Source of the DNA: Auanema rhodensis | Lineage: Eukaryota > Nematoda > Chromadorea > Rhabditida > Rhabditidae | Direction: 5' to 3' | DNA: 64,000 bases | Assembly: GCA_964057225.1 (NCBI GenBank) | Contig: OZ059897.1 | Coordinates: 5,022,001 to 5,086,000, forward strand | Part shown: positions 39,601 to 54,736 of the stretch, in pieces | Layout: each line of letters starts with the position of its first letter | Position numbering within the stretch: position 1 is the stretch's first letter | The notes under the pieces: model-generated | Databases searched by the model: none | What the model saw: only the letters and a program-made list of their open reading frames with translations | Told to the model about the DNA's origin: nothing | Program-made: the position numbers and the translations under genes

Positions 39601-41360
39601 TCACGTGCACATTTAATTAGCATAAATTAAAGTTCACGTAAATTTCAAAGTCATGGTTACCATGCACCAATATCAATAAAAATTTGTTTTTAGACTAATA
39701 TGGACATGGGGAATCTAATTTTGAAAACCGCATCTCTTTATCTTTCACGTGAAGCGAGTTACATACCAAGTGCACATCACGTGTACATTTAATTAGCATA
39801 AATTGAAGTTCACGTAAATTTCAAAGTCATGGTTACCATGCACCAATATCAATAAAAATTTGTTTTTAGACTAATATGGACATGGGGAATCTAATTTTGA
39901 AAACCGCGTCTCTTTATCTTTCACGTGAAGCGAGTTACATACCAAGTGCACATCACGTGTACATTTAATTAGCATAAATTAAAGTTCACGTAAATTTCAA
40001 AGTCATGGTTACCATGCACCAATATCAATAAAAATTTGTTTTTAGACTAATATGGACATGGGGAATCTAATTTTAAAAACCGCATCTCTTCATCTTTCAC
40101 GTGAAGCAAGTTACATACCAAGTGCACAGCACGTGTACATTTAATTAGCATAAATTAAAGTTCACGTAAATTTCAAAGTCATGGTTACCATGCACCAATA
40201 TCAATAAAAATTTGTTTTTAGACTAATATGGACATGGGGAATCTAATTTTGAAAACCGCATCTCTTTATCTTTCACGTGAAGCGAGTTACATACCAAGTG
40301 CACATCACGTGTACATTTAATTAGCATAAATTAAAGTTCACGTAAATTTCAAAGTCATGGTTACCATGCACCAATATCAATAAAAATTTGTTTTTAGACT
40401 AATATGGACATGGGGAATCTAATTTTGAAAACCGCATCTCTTTATCTTTCACGTGAAGTGAGTTACATACCAAGTGTACATCACGTGCACATTTAATTAG
40501 CATAAATTAAAGTTAACGTAAATATCAAAGTCATGGTTACCATGCACCAATATCAATAAAAATTTGTTTTTAGACTAATATGGACATGGGGAATCTAATT
40601 TTGAAAACCGCATCTCTTTATCTTTCACGTGAAGCGAGTTACATACCAAGTGCACATCACGTGTACATTTAATTAGCATAAATTAAAGTTCACGTAAATT
40701 TCAAAGTCATGGTGACCATGCACCAATATCAATAAAAATTTGTTTTCAGACTAATATGGAGATGGGGAATCTAATATTGAAAACCGCATCTCTTTATCTT
40801 TCACGTGAAGCAAGTTACATCCCAAGTGCACATCACGTGTACATTTAATTAGCATAAATTAAAGTTCACGTAAATTTCAAAGTCATGGTTACCATGCACC
40901 AATATCAATAAAAATTTGTTTTTAGACTAATATGGATATGGGGAATCTAATTTTGAAAACCGCATCTCTTTATCTTTCACGTGAAGCGAGTTACATACCA
41001 AGTGCACATCACGTGTGCATTTAATTAGCATAAATTAAAGTTCACGTAAATTTCAAAATCATGGTTACCATGCACCAATATCAATAAAAATTTGTTTTTA
41101 GACTAATATGCACATGGGGAATCTAATTTTAAAAACCGCATCTCTTTATCTTTCACGTGAAGTGAGTTACATACCAAGTGCACAGCACGTGTACATTTAA
41201 TTAGCATAAATTAAAGTTCACGTAAATTTCAAAGTCATGGTTACCATGCACTAATATCAATAAAAATTTGTTTTTAGACTAATATGGACATGGGGAATCT
41301 AATTTTGAAAACCGAATCTCTTTATCTTTCACGTGAAGCAAGTTACATACCAAGTGCACA
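39601..41360. repeat. 10-monomer HOR derivative A-F, G/L, N, O, P (M226-M235)
   Basis: A, B, C, D, E, F, G/L fusion, N, O, P: the 11-monomer order seen at 62129-64000, short by one because G and L are fused. The G/L monomer (40657-40832) has the same 58G-then-91C structure as in the four 7-mers, so the fusion probably arose once and spread. Confidence 0.88.
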
Positions 41361-44300
41361 TCACGTGCACATTTAATTAGCATAAATTAAAGTTCACGTA
41401 AATTTCAAAGTCATGGTTACCATGCACCAATATCAATAAAAATTTGTTTTTAGACTAATATGGACATGGGGAATCTAATTTTGAAAACCGCATCTCTTTA
41501 TCTTTCACGTGAAGCGAGTTACATACCAAGTGCACATCACGTGTACATTTAATTAGCATAAATTGAAGTTCACGTAAATTTCAAAGTCATGGTTACCATG
41601 CACCAATATCAATAAAAATTTGTTTTTAGACTAATATGGACATGGGGAATCTAATTTTGAAAACCGCATCTCTTTATCTTTCACGTGAAGTGAGTTACAT
41701 ACCAAGTGTACATCACGTGCACATTTAATTAGCATAAATTAAAGTTCACGTAAATTTCAAAGTCATGGTTACCATGCACCAATATCAATAAAAATTTGTT
41801 TTTAGACTAATATGGACATGGGGAATCTAATATTGAAAACCGCATCTCTTTATCTTTCACGTGAAGCAAGTTACATACCAAGTGCACATCACGTGTACAT
41901 TTAATTAGCATAAATTAAAGTTCACGTAAATTTCAAAGTCATGGTTACCATGCATTAATATCAATAAAAATTTGTTTTTAGACTAATATGGACATGGGGA
42001 ATCTAATTTTGAAAACCGCATCTCTTTATCTTTCACGTGAAGCAAGTTACGAACCAAGTGCACATCACGTGTACATTTAATTAGCATAAATTAAGGTTCA
42101 CGTAAATTTCAAAGTCATGGTTACCATGCACCAATATCAATAAAAATTTGTTTTTAGACTAATATGGACATGGGGAATCTAATTTTGAAAACCGCATCTC
42201 TTTATCTTTCACGTGAAGCGAGTTACATACCAAGTGCACATCACGTGTACATTTAATTAGCATAAATTAAAGTTCACGTAAATTTCAAAGTCATGGTTAC
42301 CATGCACCAATATCAATAAAAATTTGTTTTTAGACTAATATGCACATGGGGAATCTAATTTTAAAAACCGCATCTCTTTATCTTTCACGTGAAGTGAGTT
42401 ACATACCAAGTGCATAGCACGTGTACATTTAATTAGCATAAATTAAAGTTCACGTAAATTTCAAAGTCATGGTTACCATGCACCAATATCAATAAAAATT
42501 TGTTTTTAGACTAATATGGACATGGGGAATCTAATATTAAAAACCGCATCTCTTTATCTTTCACGTGAAGCAAGTTACATCCCAAGTGCACATCACGTGT
42601 ACATTTAATTAGCATAAATTAAAGTTCACGTAAATTTCAAAGTCATGGTTACCATGCACCAATATCAATAAAAATTTGTTTTTAGACTAATATGGATATG
42701 GGGAATCTAATTTTGAAAACCGCATCTCTTTATCTTTCATGTGAAGCGAGTTACATACCAAGTGCACATCACGTGTGCATTTAATTAGAATAAATTAAAG
42801 TTCACGTAAATTTCAAAATCATGGTTACCATGCACCAATATCAATAAAAATTTGTTTTTAGACTAATATGCACATGGGGAATCTAATTTTAAAAACCGCA
42901 TCTCTTTATCTTTCACGTGAAGTGAGTTACATACCAAGTGCACAGCACGTGTACATTTAATTAGCATAAATTAAAGTTCACGTAAATTTCAAAGTCATGG
43001 TTACCATGCACTAATATCAATAAAAATTTGTTTTTAGACTAATATGGACATGGGGAATCTAATTTTGAAAACCGCATCTCTTTATCTTTCACGTGAAGCG
43101 AGTTACATACCAAGTGCACATCACGTGTACATTTAATTAGCATAAATTGAAGTTCACGTAAATTTCAAAGTCATGGTTACCATGCACCAATATCAATAAA
43201 AATTTGTTTTTAGACTAATATGGACATGGGGAATCTAATTTTGAAAACCGCGTCTCTTTATCTTTCACGTGAAGCGAGTTACATACCAAGTGCACATCAC
43301 GTGTACATTTAATTAGCATAAATTAAAGTTCACGTAAATTTCAAAGTCATGGTTACCATGCACCAATATCAATAAAAATTTGTTTTTAGACTAATATGGA
43401 CATGGGGAATCTAATTTTGAAAACCGCATCTCTTTATCTTTCACGTGAAGCAAGTTACATACCAAGTGCACAGCACGTGTACATTTAATTAGCATAAATT
43501 AAAGTTCACGTAAATTTCAAAGTCATGGTTACCATGCACCAATATCAATAAAAATTTGTTTTTAGACTAATATGGACATGGGGAATCTAATTTTGAAAAC
43601 CGCATCTCTTTATCTTTCACGTGAAGTGAGTTACATACCAAGTGCACATCACGTGTACATTTAATTAGCATAAATTAAAGTTCACGTAAATTTCAAAGTC
43701 ATGGTTACCATGCACCAATATCAATAAAAATTTGTTTTTAGACTAATATGGACATGGGGAATCTAATATTGAAAACCGCATCTCTTTATCTTTCACGTGA
43801 AGCAAGTTACATCCCAAGTGCACATCACGTGTACATTTAATTAGCATAAATTAAAGTTCACGTAAATTTCAAAGTCATGGTTACCATGCACCAATATCAA
43901 TAAAAATTTGTTTTTAGACTAATATGGATATGGGGAATCTAATTTTGAAAACCGCATCTCTTTATCTTTCACGTGAAGCGAGTTACATACCAAGTGCACA
44001 TCACGTGTGCATTTAATTAGCATAAATTAAAGTTCACGTAAATTTCAAAATCATGGTTACCATGCACCAATATCAATAAAAATTTGTTTTTAGACTAATA
44101 TGCACATGGGGAATCTAATTTTAAAAACCGCATCTCTTTATCTTTCACGTGAAGTGAGTTACATACCAAGTGCACAGCACGTGTACATTTAATTAGCATA
44201 AATTAAAGTTCACGTAAATTTCAAAGTCATGGTTACCATGCACCAATATCAATAAAAATTTGTTTTTAGACTAATATGGACATGGGGAATCTAATTTTGA

Positions 44301-45408
44301 AAACCGCGTCTCTTTATCTTTCACGTGAAGCGAGTTACATACCAAGTGCACATCACGTGTACATTTAATTAGCATAAATTAAAGTTCACGTAAATTTCAA
44401 AGTCATGGTTACCATGCACCAATATCAATAAAAATTTGTTTTTAGACTAATATGGATATGGGGAATCTAATTTTGAAAACCGCATCTCTTTATCTTTCAC
44501 GTGAAGCAAGTTACATACCAAGTGCACAGCACGTGTACATTTAATTAGCATAAATTAAAGTTCACGTAAATTTCAAAGTCATGGTTACCATGCACCAATA
44601 TCAATAAAAATTTGTTTTTAGACTAATATGGACATGGGGAATCTAATTTTGAAAACCGCATCTCTTTATCTTTCACGTGAAGCGAGTTACATACCATGTG
44701 CACATCACGTGTACATTTAATTAGCATAAATTAAAGTTCACGTAAATTTCAAAGTCATGGTTACCATGCACCAATATCAATAAAAATTTGTTTTTAGACT
44801 AATATGGACATGGGGAATCTAATTTTGAAAACCGCATCTCTTTATCTTTCACGTGAAGTGAGTTACATACCAAGTGTACATCACGTGCACATTTAATTAG
44901 CATAAATTAAAGTTAACGTAAATTTCAAAGTCATGGTTACCATGCACCAATATCAATAAAAATTTGTTTTTAGACTAATATGGACATGGGGAATCTAATT
45001 TTGAAAACCGCATCTCTTTATCTTTCACGTGAAGCAAGTTACATACCAAGTGCACAGCACGTGTACATTTAATTAGCATAAATTAAAGTTCACGTAAATT
45101 TCAAAGTCATGGTTACCATGCACCAATATCAATAAAAATTTGTTTTTAGACTAATATGGACATGGGGAATCTAATTTTGAAAACCGCATCTCTTTATCTT
45201 TCACGTGAAGCGAGTTACATACCAAGTGCACATCACGTGTACATTTAATTAGCATAAATTAAAGTTCACGTAAATTTCAAAGTCATGGTGACCATGCACT
45301 AATATCAATAAAAATTTGTTTTTAGACTAATATGGACATGGGGAATCTAATTTTAAAAACCGCATCTCTTTATCTTTCACGTGAAGCAAGTTACATACCA
45401 AGTGCACA
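41361..45408. repeat. Mixed segment M236-M258
   Basis: A, B2, Q, R, S, V1 (as at 2641 and 29745), then a 1G/W hybrid, N, O, P-type, B, and a second run L-type, N, O, then D, E, F and G with changed ends. M243 has the broken CATGTG near 42740, M244 has TTAGAATAA near 42788 and M254 has CCATGTG near 44697. N-O occurs twice here, seven monomers apart (42593 and 43825). Confidence 0.78.
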
Positions 45409-47520
45409 GCACGTGTACATTTAATTAGCATAAATTAAAGTTCACGTAAATTTCAAAGTCATGGTTACCATGCACCAATATCAATAAAAATTTGTTTTCA
45501 GACTAATATGGAGATGGGGAATCTAATATTGAAAACCGCATCTCTTTATCTTTCACGTGAAGTGAGTTACATACCAAGTGCACAGCACGTGTACATTTAA
45601 TTAGCATAAATTAAAGTTCACGTAAATTTCAAAGTCATGGTTACCATGCACTAATATCAATAAAAATTTGTTTTTAGACTAATATGGACATGGGGAATCT
45701 AATTTTGAAAACCGAATCTCTTTATCTTTCACGTGAAGCAAGTTACATACCAAGTGCACATCACGTGCACATTTAATTAGCATAAATTAAAGTTCACGTA
45801 AATTTCAAAGTCATGGTTACCATGCACCAATATCAATAAAAATTTGTTTTTAGACTAATATGCACATGGGGAATCTAATTTTAAAAACCGCATCTCTTTA
45901 TCTTTCACGTGAAGTGAGTTACATACCAAGTGCACAGCACGTGTACATTTAATTAGCATAAATTAAAGTTCACGTAAATTTCAAAGTCATGGTTACCATG
46001 CACTAATATCAATAAAAATTTGTTTTTAGACTAATATGGACATGGGGAATCTAATTTTGAAAACCGAATCTCTTTATCTTTCACGTGAAGCAAGTTACAT
46101 ACCAAGTGCACATCACGTGCACATTTAATTAGCATAAATTAAAGTTCACGTAAATTTCAAAGTCATGGTTACCATGCACCAATATCAATAAAAATTTGTT
46201 TTTAGACTAATATGGACATGGGGAATCTAATTTTGAAAACCGCATCTCTTTATCTTTCACGTGAAGCGAGTTACATACCAAGTGCACATCACGTGTACAT
46301 TTAATTAGCATAAATTGAAGTTCACGTAAATTTCAAAGTCATGGTTACCATGCACCAATATCAATAAAAATTTGTTTTTAGACTAATATGGACATGGGGA
46401 ATCTAATTTTGAAAACCGCATCTCTTTATCTTTCACGTGAAGTGAGTTACATACCAAGTGTACATCACGTGCACATTTAATTAGCATAAATTAAAGTTCA
46501 CGTAAATTTCAAAGTCATGGTTACCATGCACCAATATCAATAAAAATTTGTTTTTAGACTAATATGGACATGGGGAATCTAATTTTGAAAACCGCATCTC
46601 TTTATCTTTCACGTGAAGCGAGTTACATACCAAGTGCACATCACGTGTACATTTAATTAGCATAAATTAAAGTTCACGTAATTTTCAAAGTCATGGTTAC
46701 CATGCACCAATATCAATAAAAATTTGTTTTTAGACTAATATGCACATGGGGAATCTAATTTTAAAAACCGCATCTCTTTATCTTTCACGTGAAGTGAGTT
46801 ACATACCAAGTGCATAGCACGTGTACATTTAATTAGCATAAATTAAAGTTCACGTAAATTTCAAAGTCATGGTTACCATGCACTAATATCAATAAAAATT
46901 TGTTTTCAGACTAATATGGACATGGGGAATCTAATTTTGGAAACCGCATCTCTTTATCTTTCACGTGAAGTGAGTTACATACCAAGTGCACATCACGTGT
47001 ACATTTAATTAGCATAAATTAAAGTTCACGTAAATTTCAAAGTCATGGTTACCATGCACCAATATCAATAAAAATTTGTTTTTAGACTAATATGGACATG
47101 GGGAATCTAATTTTAAAAACCGCATCTCTTTATCTTTCACGTGAAGCAAGTTACATACCAAGTGCATAGCACGTGTACATTTAATTAGCATAAATTAAAG
47201 TTCACGTAAATTTCAAAGTCATGGTTACCATGCACCAATATCAATAAAAATTTGTTTTTAGACTAATATGGACATGGGGAATCTAATTTTGAAAACCGCA
47301 TCTCTTTATCTTTCACGTGAAGCAAGTTACATACCAAGTGCATATCACGTGCACAATTAATTAGCATAAATTAAAGTTCACGTAAATTTCAAACTCATGG
47401 TTACCATGCACCAATATCAATAAAAATTTGTTTTTAGACTAATATGGACATGGGGAATCTAATTTTGGAAACCGCATCTCTTTATCTTTCACGTGAAGCG
47501 AGTTACATACCAAGTGCACA
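45409..47520. repeat. 12-monomer segment resembling 54033-56144 (M259-M270)
   Basis: L-type with TGAG end, P, 8C/103C/123A, P, A, B2, A, V1, V3, J2, K2, H. The same order, apart from the last monomer, occurs 49 monomers (8624 bp) downstream. It lacks the 85G mutation of the downstream copies and has a private ATTTTC near 46681, so it looks like the older relative of the 13-mers. Confidence 0.85.
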
Positions 47521-49984
47521 TCACGTGTACATTTAATTAACATAAATTAAAGTTCACGTAAATTTCAAACTCATGGTTACCATGCACCAATATCAATAAA
47601 AATTTGTCTTTAGACTAATATGGACATGGGGAATCTAATTTTAAAAACCGCATCTCTTTATCTTTCACGTGAAGCAAGTTACATACCAAGTGCACAGCAC
47701 GTGTACATTTAATTAGCATAAATTAAAGTTCACGTAAATTTCAAAGTCATGGTGACCATGCACTAATATCAATAAAAATTTGTTTTTAGACTAATATGGA
47801 CATGGGGAATCTAATTTTAAAAACCGCATCTCTTTATCTTTCACGTGAAGCAAGTTACATACCAAGTGCACAGCACGTGTACATTTAATTAGCATAAATT
47901 AAAGTTCACGTAAATTTCAAAGTCATGGTTACCATGCACCAATATCAATAAAAATTTGTTTTTAGACTAATATGGACATGGGGAATCTAATATTGAAAAC
48001 CGCATCTCTTTATCTTTCACGTGAAGCAAGTTACATCCCAAGTGCACATCACGTGTACATTTAATTAGCATAAATTAAAGTTCACGTAAATTTCAAAGTC
48101 ATGGTTACCATGCACCAATATCAATAAAAATTTGTTTTTAGACTAATATGGATATGGGGAATCTAATTTTGAAAACCGCATCTCTTTATCTTTCACGTGA
48201 AGCGAGTTACATACCAAGTGCACATCACGTGTGCATTTAATTAGCATAAATTAAAGTTCACGTAAATTTCAAAATCATGGTTACCATGCACCAATATCAA
48301 TAAAAATTTGTTTTTAGACTAATATGCACATGGGGAATCTAATTTTAAAAACCGCATCTCTTTATCTTTCACGTGAAGTGAGTTACATACCAAGTGCACA
48401 GCACGTGTACATTTAATTAGCATAAATTAAAGTTCACGTAAATTTCAAAGTCATGGTTACCATGCACTAATATCAATAAAAATTTGTTTTTAGACTAATA
48501 TGGACATGGGGAATCTAATTTTGAAAACCGCATCTCTTTATCTTTCACGTGAAGCAAGTTACATACCAAGTGCACATCACGTGCACATTTAATTAGCATA
48601 AATTAAAGTTCACGTAAATTTCAAAGTCATGGTTACCATGCACCAATATCAATAAAAATTTGTTTTTAGACTAATATGGACATGGGGAATCTAATTTTGA
48701 AAACCGCATCTCTTTATCTTTCACGTGAAGCGAGTTACATACCAAGTGCACATCACGTGTACATTTAATTAGCATAAATTGAAGTTCACGTAAATTTCAA
48801 AGTCATGGTTACCATGCACCAATATCAATAAAAATTTGTTTTTAGACTAATATGGACATGGGGAATCTAATTTTGAAAACCGCGTCTCTTTATCTTTCAC
48901 GTGAAGCGAGTTACATACCAAGTGCACATCACGTGTACATTTAATTAGCATAAATTAAAGTTCACGTAAATTTCAAAGTCATGGTTACCATGCACCAATA
49001 TCAATAAAAATTTGTTTTTAGACTAATATGGATATGGGGAATCTAATTTTGAAAACCGCATCTCTTTATCTTTCACGTGAAGCGAGTTACATACCAAGTG
49101 CACATCACGTGTGCATTTAATTAGCATAAATTAAAGTTCACGTAAATTTCAAAGTCATGGTTACCATGCACCAATATCAATAAAAATTTGTTTTTAGACT
49201 AATATGGACATGGGGAATCTAATTTTGAAAACCGCATCTCTTTATCTTTCACGTGAAGCGAGTTACATACCAAGTGCACATCACGTGTACATTTAATTAG
49301 CATAAATTGAAGTTCACGTAAATTTCAAAGTCATGGTTACCATGCACCAATATCAATAAAAATTTGTTTTTAGACTAATATGGACATGGGGAATCTAATT
49401 TTGAAAACCGCGTCTCTTTATCTTTCACGTGAAGCAAGTTACATCCCAAGTGCACATCACGTGTACATTTAATTAGCATAAATTAAAGTTCACGTAAATT
49501 TCAAAGTCATGGTTACCATGCACCAATATCAATAAAAATTTGTTTTTAGACTAATATGGATATGGGGAATCTAATTTTGAAAACCGCATCTCTTTATCTT
49601 TCACGTGAAGCGAGTTACATACCAAGTGCACATCACGTGTGCATTTAATTAGCATAAATTAAAGTTCACGTAAATTTCAAAATCATGGTTACCATGCACC
49701 AATATCAATAAAAATTTGTTTTTAGACTAATATGCACATGGGGAATCTAATTTTAAAAACCGCATCTCTTTATCTTTCACGTGAAGTGAGTTACATACCA
49801 AGTGCACAGCACGTGTACATTTAATTAGCATAAATTAAAGTTCACGTAAATTTCAAAGTCATGGTTACCATGCACTAATATCAATAAAAATTTGTTTTTA
49901 GACTAATATGGACATGGGGAATCTAATTTTGAAAACCGCATCTCTTTATCTTTCACGTGAAGCAAGTTACATACCAAGTGCACA
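47521..49984. repeat. Mixed segment M271-M284
   Basis: I-type with 123A (and a private TGTCTTTAG near 47609), 1G/58G G-type, L-type, N, O, P-type, A, B, N, an O start with 50G, B with a CATCCC end, N, O, P-type. N-O-P-type-A-B appears twice (48049 and 49457), eight monomers apart. Confidence 0.78.
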
Positions 49985-50864
49985 TCACGTGCACATTTAA
50001 TTAGCATAAATTAAAGTTCACGTAAATTTCAAAGTCATGGTTACCATGCACCAATATCAATAAAAATTTGTTTTTAGACTAATAGGGACATGGGGAATCT
50101 AATTTTGAAAACCGCATCTCTTTATCTTTCACGTGAAGCGAGTTACATACCAAGTGCACATCACGTGTACATTTAATTAGCATAAATTGAAGTTCACGTA
50201 AATTTCAAAGTCATGGTTACCATGCACCAATATCAATAAAAATTTGTTTTTAGACTAATATGGACATGGGGAATCTAATTTTGAAAACCGCGTCTCTTTA
50301 TCTTTCACGTGAAGCGAGTTACATACCAAGTGCACATCACGTGTACATTTAATTAGCATAAATTAAAGTTCACGTAAATTTCAAAGTCATGGTTACCATG
50401 CACCAATATCAATAAAAATTTGTTTTTAGACTAATATGGACATGGGGAATCTAATTTTAAAAACCGCATCTCTTCATCTTTCACGTGAAGCAAGTTACAT
50501 ACCAAGTGCACAGCACGTGTACATTTAATTAGCATAAATTAAAGTTCACGTAAATTTCAAAGTCATGGTTACCATGCACCAATATCAATAAAAATTTGTT
50601 TTTAGACTAATATGGACATGGGGAATCTAATTTTGAAAACCGCATCTCTTTATCTTTCACGTGAAGCGAGTTACATACCAAGTGCACATCACGTGTACAT
50701 TTAATTAGCATAAATTAAAGTTCACGTAAATTTCAAAGTCATGGTTACCATGCACCAATATCAATAAAAATTTGTTTTTAGACTAATATGGACATGGGGA
50801 ATCTAATTTTGAAAACCGCATCTCTTTATCTTTCACGTGAAGTGAGTTACATACCAAGTGTACA
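49985..50864. repeat. HOR A-B-C-D-E, partial hexamer copy (M285-M289)
   Basis: First five monomers of the A-F order. The sixth (50865-51040) starts as F (8C,35A) but has 105T of N, so F, G, L and N have been reduced to one hybrid. M285 has a private AATAGGG at 50083-50086. Confidence 0.87.
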
Positions 50865-52448
50865 TCACGTGCACATTTAATTAGCATAAATTAAAGTTAA
50901 CGTAAATTTCAAAGTCATGGTTACCATGCACCAATATCAATAAAAATTTGTTTTTAGACTAATATGGATATGGGGAATCTAATTTTGAAAACCGCATCTC
51001 TTTATCTTTCACGTGAAGCGAGTTACATACCAAGTGCACATCACGTGTACATTTAATTAGCATAAATTAAAGTTCACGTAAATTTCAAAATCATGGTTAC
51101 CATGCACTAATATCAATAAAAATTTGTTTTTAGACTAATATGCACATGGGGAATCTAATTTTAAAAACCGCATCTCTTTATCTTTCACGTGAAGCAAGTT
51201 ACATACCAAGTGCACAGCACGTGTACATTTAATTAGCATAAATTAAAGTTCACGTAAATTTCAAAGTCATGGTTACCATGCACTAATATCAATAAAAATT
51301 TGTTTTTAGACTAATATGGACATGGGGAATCTAATTTTGAAAACCGCATCTCTTTATCTTTCACGTGAAGCAAGTTACATACCAAGTGCACATCACGTGC
51401 ACATTTAATTAGCATAAATTAAAGTTCACGTAAATTTCAAAGTCATGGTTACCATGCACCAATATCAATAAAAATTTGTTTTTAGACTAATATGGACATG
51501 GGGAATCTAATTTTGAAAACCGCATCTCTTTATCTTTCACGTGAAGCGAGTTACATACCAAGTGCACATCACGTGTACATTTAATTAGCATAAATTGAAG
51601 TTCACGTAAATTTCAAAGTCATGGTTACCATGCACCAATATCAATAAAAATTTGTTTTTAGACTAATATGGACATGGGGAATCTAATTTTGAAAACCGCG
51701 TCTCTTTATCTTTCACGTGAAGCGAGTTACATACCAAGTGCACATCACGTGTACATTTAATTAGCATAAATTAAAGTTCACGTAAATTTCAAAGTCATGG
51801 TTACCATGCACCAATATCAATAAAAATTTGTTTTCAGACTAATATGGAGATGGGGAATCTAATATTGAAAACCGCATCTCTTTATCTTTCACGTGAAGTG
51901 AGTTACATACCAAGTGCACAGCACGTGTACATTTAATTAGCATAAATTAAAGTTCACGTAAATTTCAAAGTCATGGTTACCATGCACTAATATCAATAAA
52001 AATTTGTTTTTAGACTAATATGGACATGGGGAATCTAATTTTGAAAACCGAATCTCTTTATCTTTCACGTGAAGCAAGTTACATACCAAGTGCACATCAC
52101 GTGCACATTTAATTAGCATAAATTAAAGTTCACGTAAATTTCAAAGTCATGGTTACCATGCACCAATATCAATAAAAATTTGTTTTTAGACTAATATGCA
52201 CATGGGGAATCTAATTTTAAAAACCGCATCTCTTTATCTTTCACGTGAAGTGAGTTACATACCAAGTGCACAGCACGTGTACATTTAATTAGCATAAATT
52301 AAAGTTCACGTAAATTTCAAAGTCATGGTTACCATGCACTAATATCAATAAAAATTTGTTTTTAGACTAATATGGACATGGGGAATCTAATTTTGAAAAC
52401 CGAATCTCTTTATCTTTCACGTGAAGCAAGTTACATACCAAGTGCACA
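50865..52448. repeat. 9-monomer block, copy 1 (M290-M298)
   Basis: F/N hybrid, O-type lacking 9G with 68T, P-type, A, B, L-type with TGAG end, P, 8C/103C/123A, P. Repeated at 53153-54736, offset 13 monomers (2288 bp). The F/N switch lies between 50900 and 50969. Confidence 0.88.
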
Positions 52449-53152
52449 GCACGTGTACATTTAATTAGCATAAATTAAAGTTCACGTAAATTTCAAAGTC
52501 ATGGTTACCATGCACTAATATCAATAAAAATTTGTTTTTAGACTAATATGGACATGGGGAATCTAATTTTGAAAACCGCATCTCTTTATCTTTCACGTGA
52601 AGCAAGTTACATACCAAGTGTACATCACGTGCACATTTAATTAGCATAAATTAAAGTTCACGTAAATTTCAAAGTCATGGTTACCATGCACCAATATCAA
52701 TAAAAATTTGTTTTTAGACTAATATGGATATGGGGAATCTAATTTTGAAAACCGCATCTCTTTATCTTTCACGTGAAGCGAGTTACATACCAAGTGCACA
52801 TCACGTGTACATTTAATTAGCATAAATTAAAGTTCACGTAAATTTCAAAATCATGGTTACCATGCACTAATATCAATAAAAATTTGTTTTTAGACTAATA
52901 TGCACATGGGGAATCTAATTTTGAAAACCGCATCTCTTTATCTTTCACGTGAAGCAAGTTACATACCAAGTGTACATCACGTGCACATTTAATTAGCATA
53001 AATTAAAGTTAACGTAAATTTCAAAGTCATGGTTACCATGCACCAATATCAATAAAAATTTGTTTTTAGACTAATATGCACATGGGGAATCTAATTTTGA
53101 AAACCGCATCTCTTTATCTTTCACGTGAAGCAAGTTACATACCAAGTGTACA
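52449..53152. repeat. Interval M299-M302
   Basis: Four monomers with mixed features: P-type with 173T, 8C with 105T, O-type with 123G and 173T, and F-type with 103C and 173T. The repeated CAAG plus TGTACA ending in three of the four is not common elsewhere and suggests short local duplications between the two 9-monomer blocks. Confidence 0.75.
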
Positions 53153-54736
53153 TCACGTGCACATTTAATTAGCATAAATTAAAGTTAACGTAAATTTCAA
53201 AGTCATGGTTACCATGCACCAATATCAATAAAAATTTGTTTTTAGACTAATATGGATATGGGGAATCTAATTTTGAAAACCGCATCTCTTTATCTTTCAC
53301 GTGAAGCGAGTTACATACCAAGTGCACATCACGTGTACATTTAATTAGCATAAATTAAAGTTCACGTAAATTTCAAAATCATGGTTACCATGCACTAATA
53401 TCAATAAAAATTTGTTTTTAGACTAATATGCACATGGGGAATCTAATTTTAAAAACCGCATCTCTTTATCTTTCACGTGAAGCAAGTTACATACCAAGTG
53501 CACAGCACGTGTACATTTAATTAGCATAAATTAAAGTTCACGTAAATTTCAAAGTCATGGTTACCATGCACTAATATCAATAAAAATTTGTTTTTAGACT
53601 AATATGGACATGGGGAATCTAATTTTGAAAACCGCATCTCTTTATCTTTCACGTGAAGCAAGTTACATACCAAGTGCACATCACGTGCACATTTAATTAG
53701 CATAAATTAAAGTTCACGTAAATTTCAAAGTCATGGTTACCATGCACCAATATCAATAAAAATTTGTTTTTAGACTAATATGGACATGGGGAATCTAATT
53801 TTGAAAACCGCATCTCTTTATCTTTCACGTGAAGCGAGTTACATACCAAGTGCACATCACGTGTACATTTAATTAGCATAAATTGAAGTTCACGTAAATT
53901 TCAAAGTCATGGTTACCATGCACCAATATCAATAAAAATTTGTTTTTAGACTAATATGGACATGGGGAATCTAATTTTGAAAACCGCGTCTCTTTATCTT
54001 TCACGTGAAGCGAGTTACATACCAAGTGCACATCACGTGTACATTTAATTAGCATAAATTAAAGTTCACGTAAATTTCAAAGTCATGGTTACCATGCACC
54101 AATATCAATAAAAATTTGTTTTCAGACTAATATGGAGATGGGGAATCTAATATTGAAAACCGCATCTCTTTATCTTTCACGTGAAGTGAGTTACATACCA
54201 AGTGCACAGCACGTGTACATTTAATTAGCATAAATTAAAGTTCACGTAAATTTCAAAGTCATGGTTACCATGCACTAATATCAATAAAAATTTGTTTTTA
54301 GACTAATATGGACATGGGGAATCTAATTTTGAAAACCGAATCTCTTTATCTTTCACGTGAAGCAAGTTACATACCAAGTGCACATCACGTGCACATTTAA
54401 TTAGCATAAATTAAAGTTCACGTAAATTTCAAAGTCATGGTTACCATGCACCAATATCAATAAAAATTTGTTTTTAGACTAATATGCACATGGGGAATCT
54501 AATTTTAAAAACCGCATCTCTTTATCTTTCACGTGAAGTGAGTTACATACCAAGTGCACAGCACGTGTACATTTAATTAGCATAAATTAAAGTTCACGTA
54601 AATTTCAAAGTCATGGTTACCATGCACTAATATCAATAAAAATTTGTTTTTAGACTAATATGGACATGGGGAATCTAATTTTGAAAACCGAATCTCTTTA
54701 TCTTTCACGTGAAGCAAGTTACATACCAAGTGCACA
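53153..54736. repeat. 9-monomer block, copy 2 (M303-M311)
   Basis: Same order as 50865-52448. Its last four monomers also begin the 13-monomer unit at 54033, so the blocks overlap. Confidence 0.88.
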
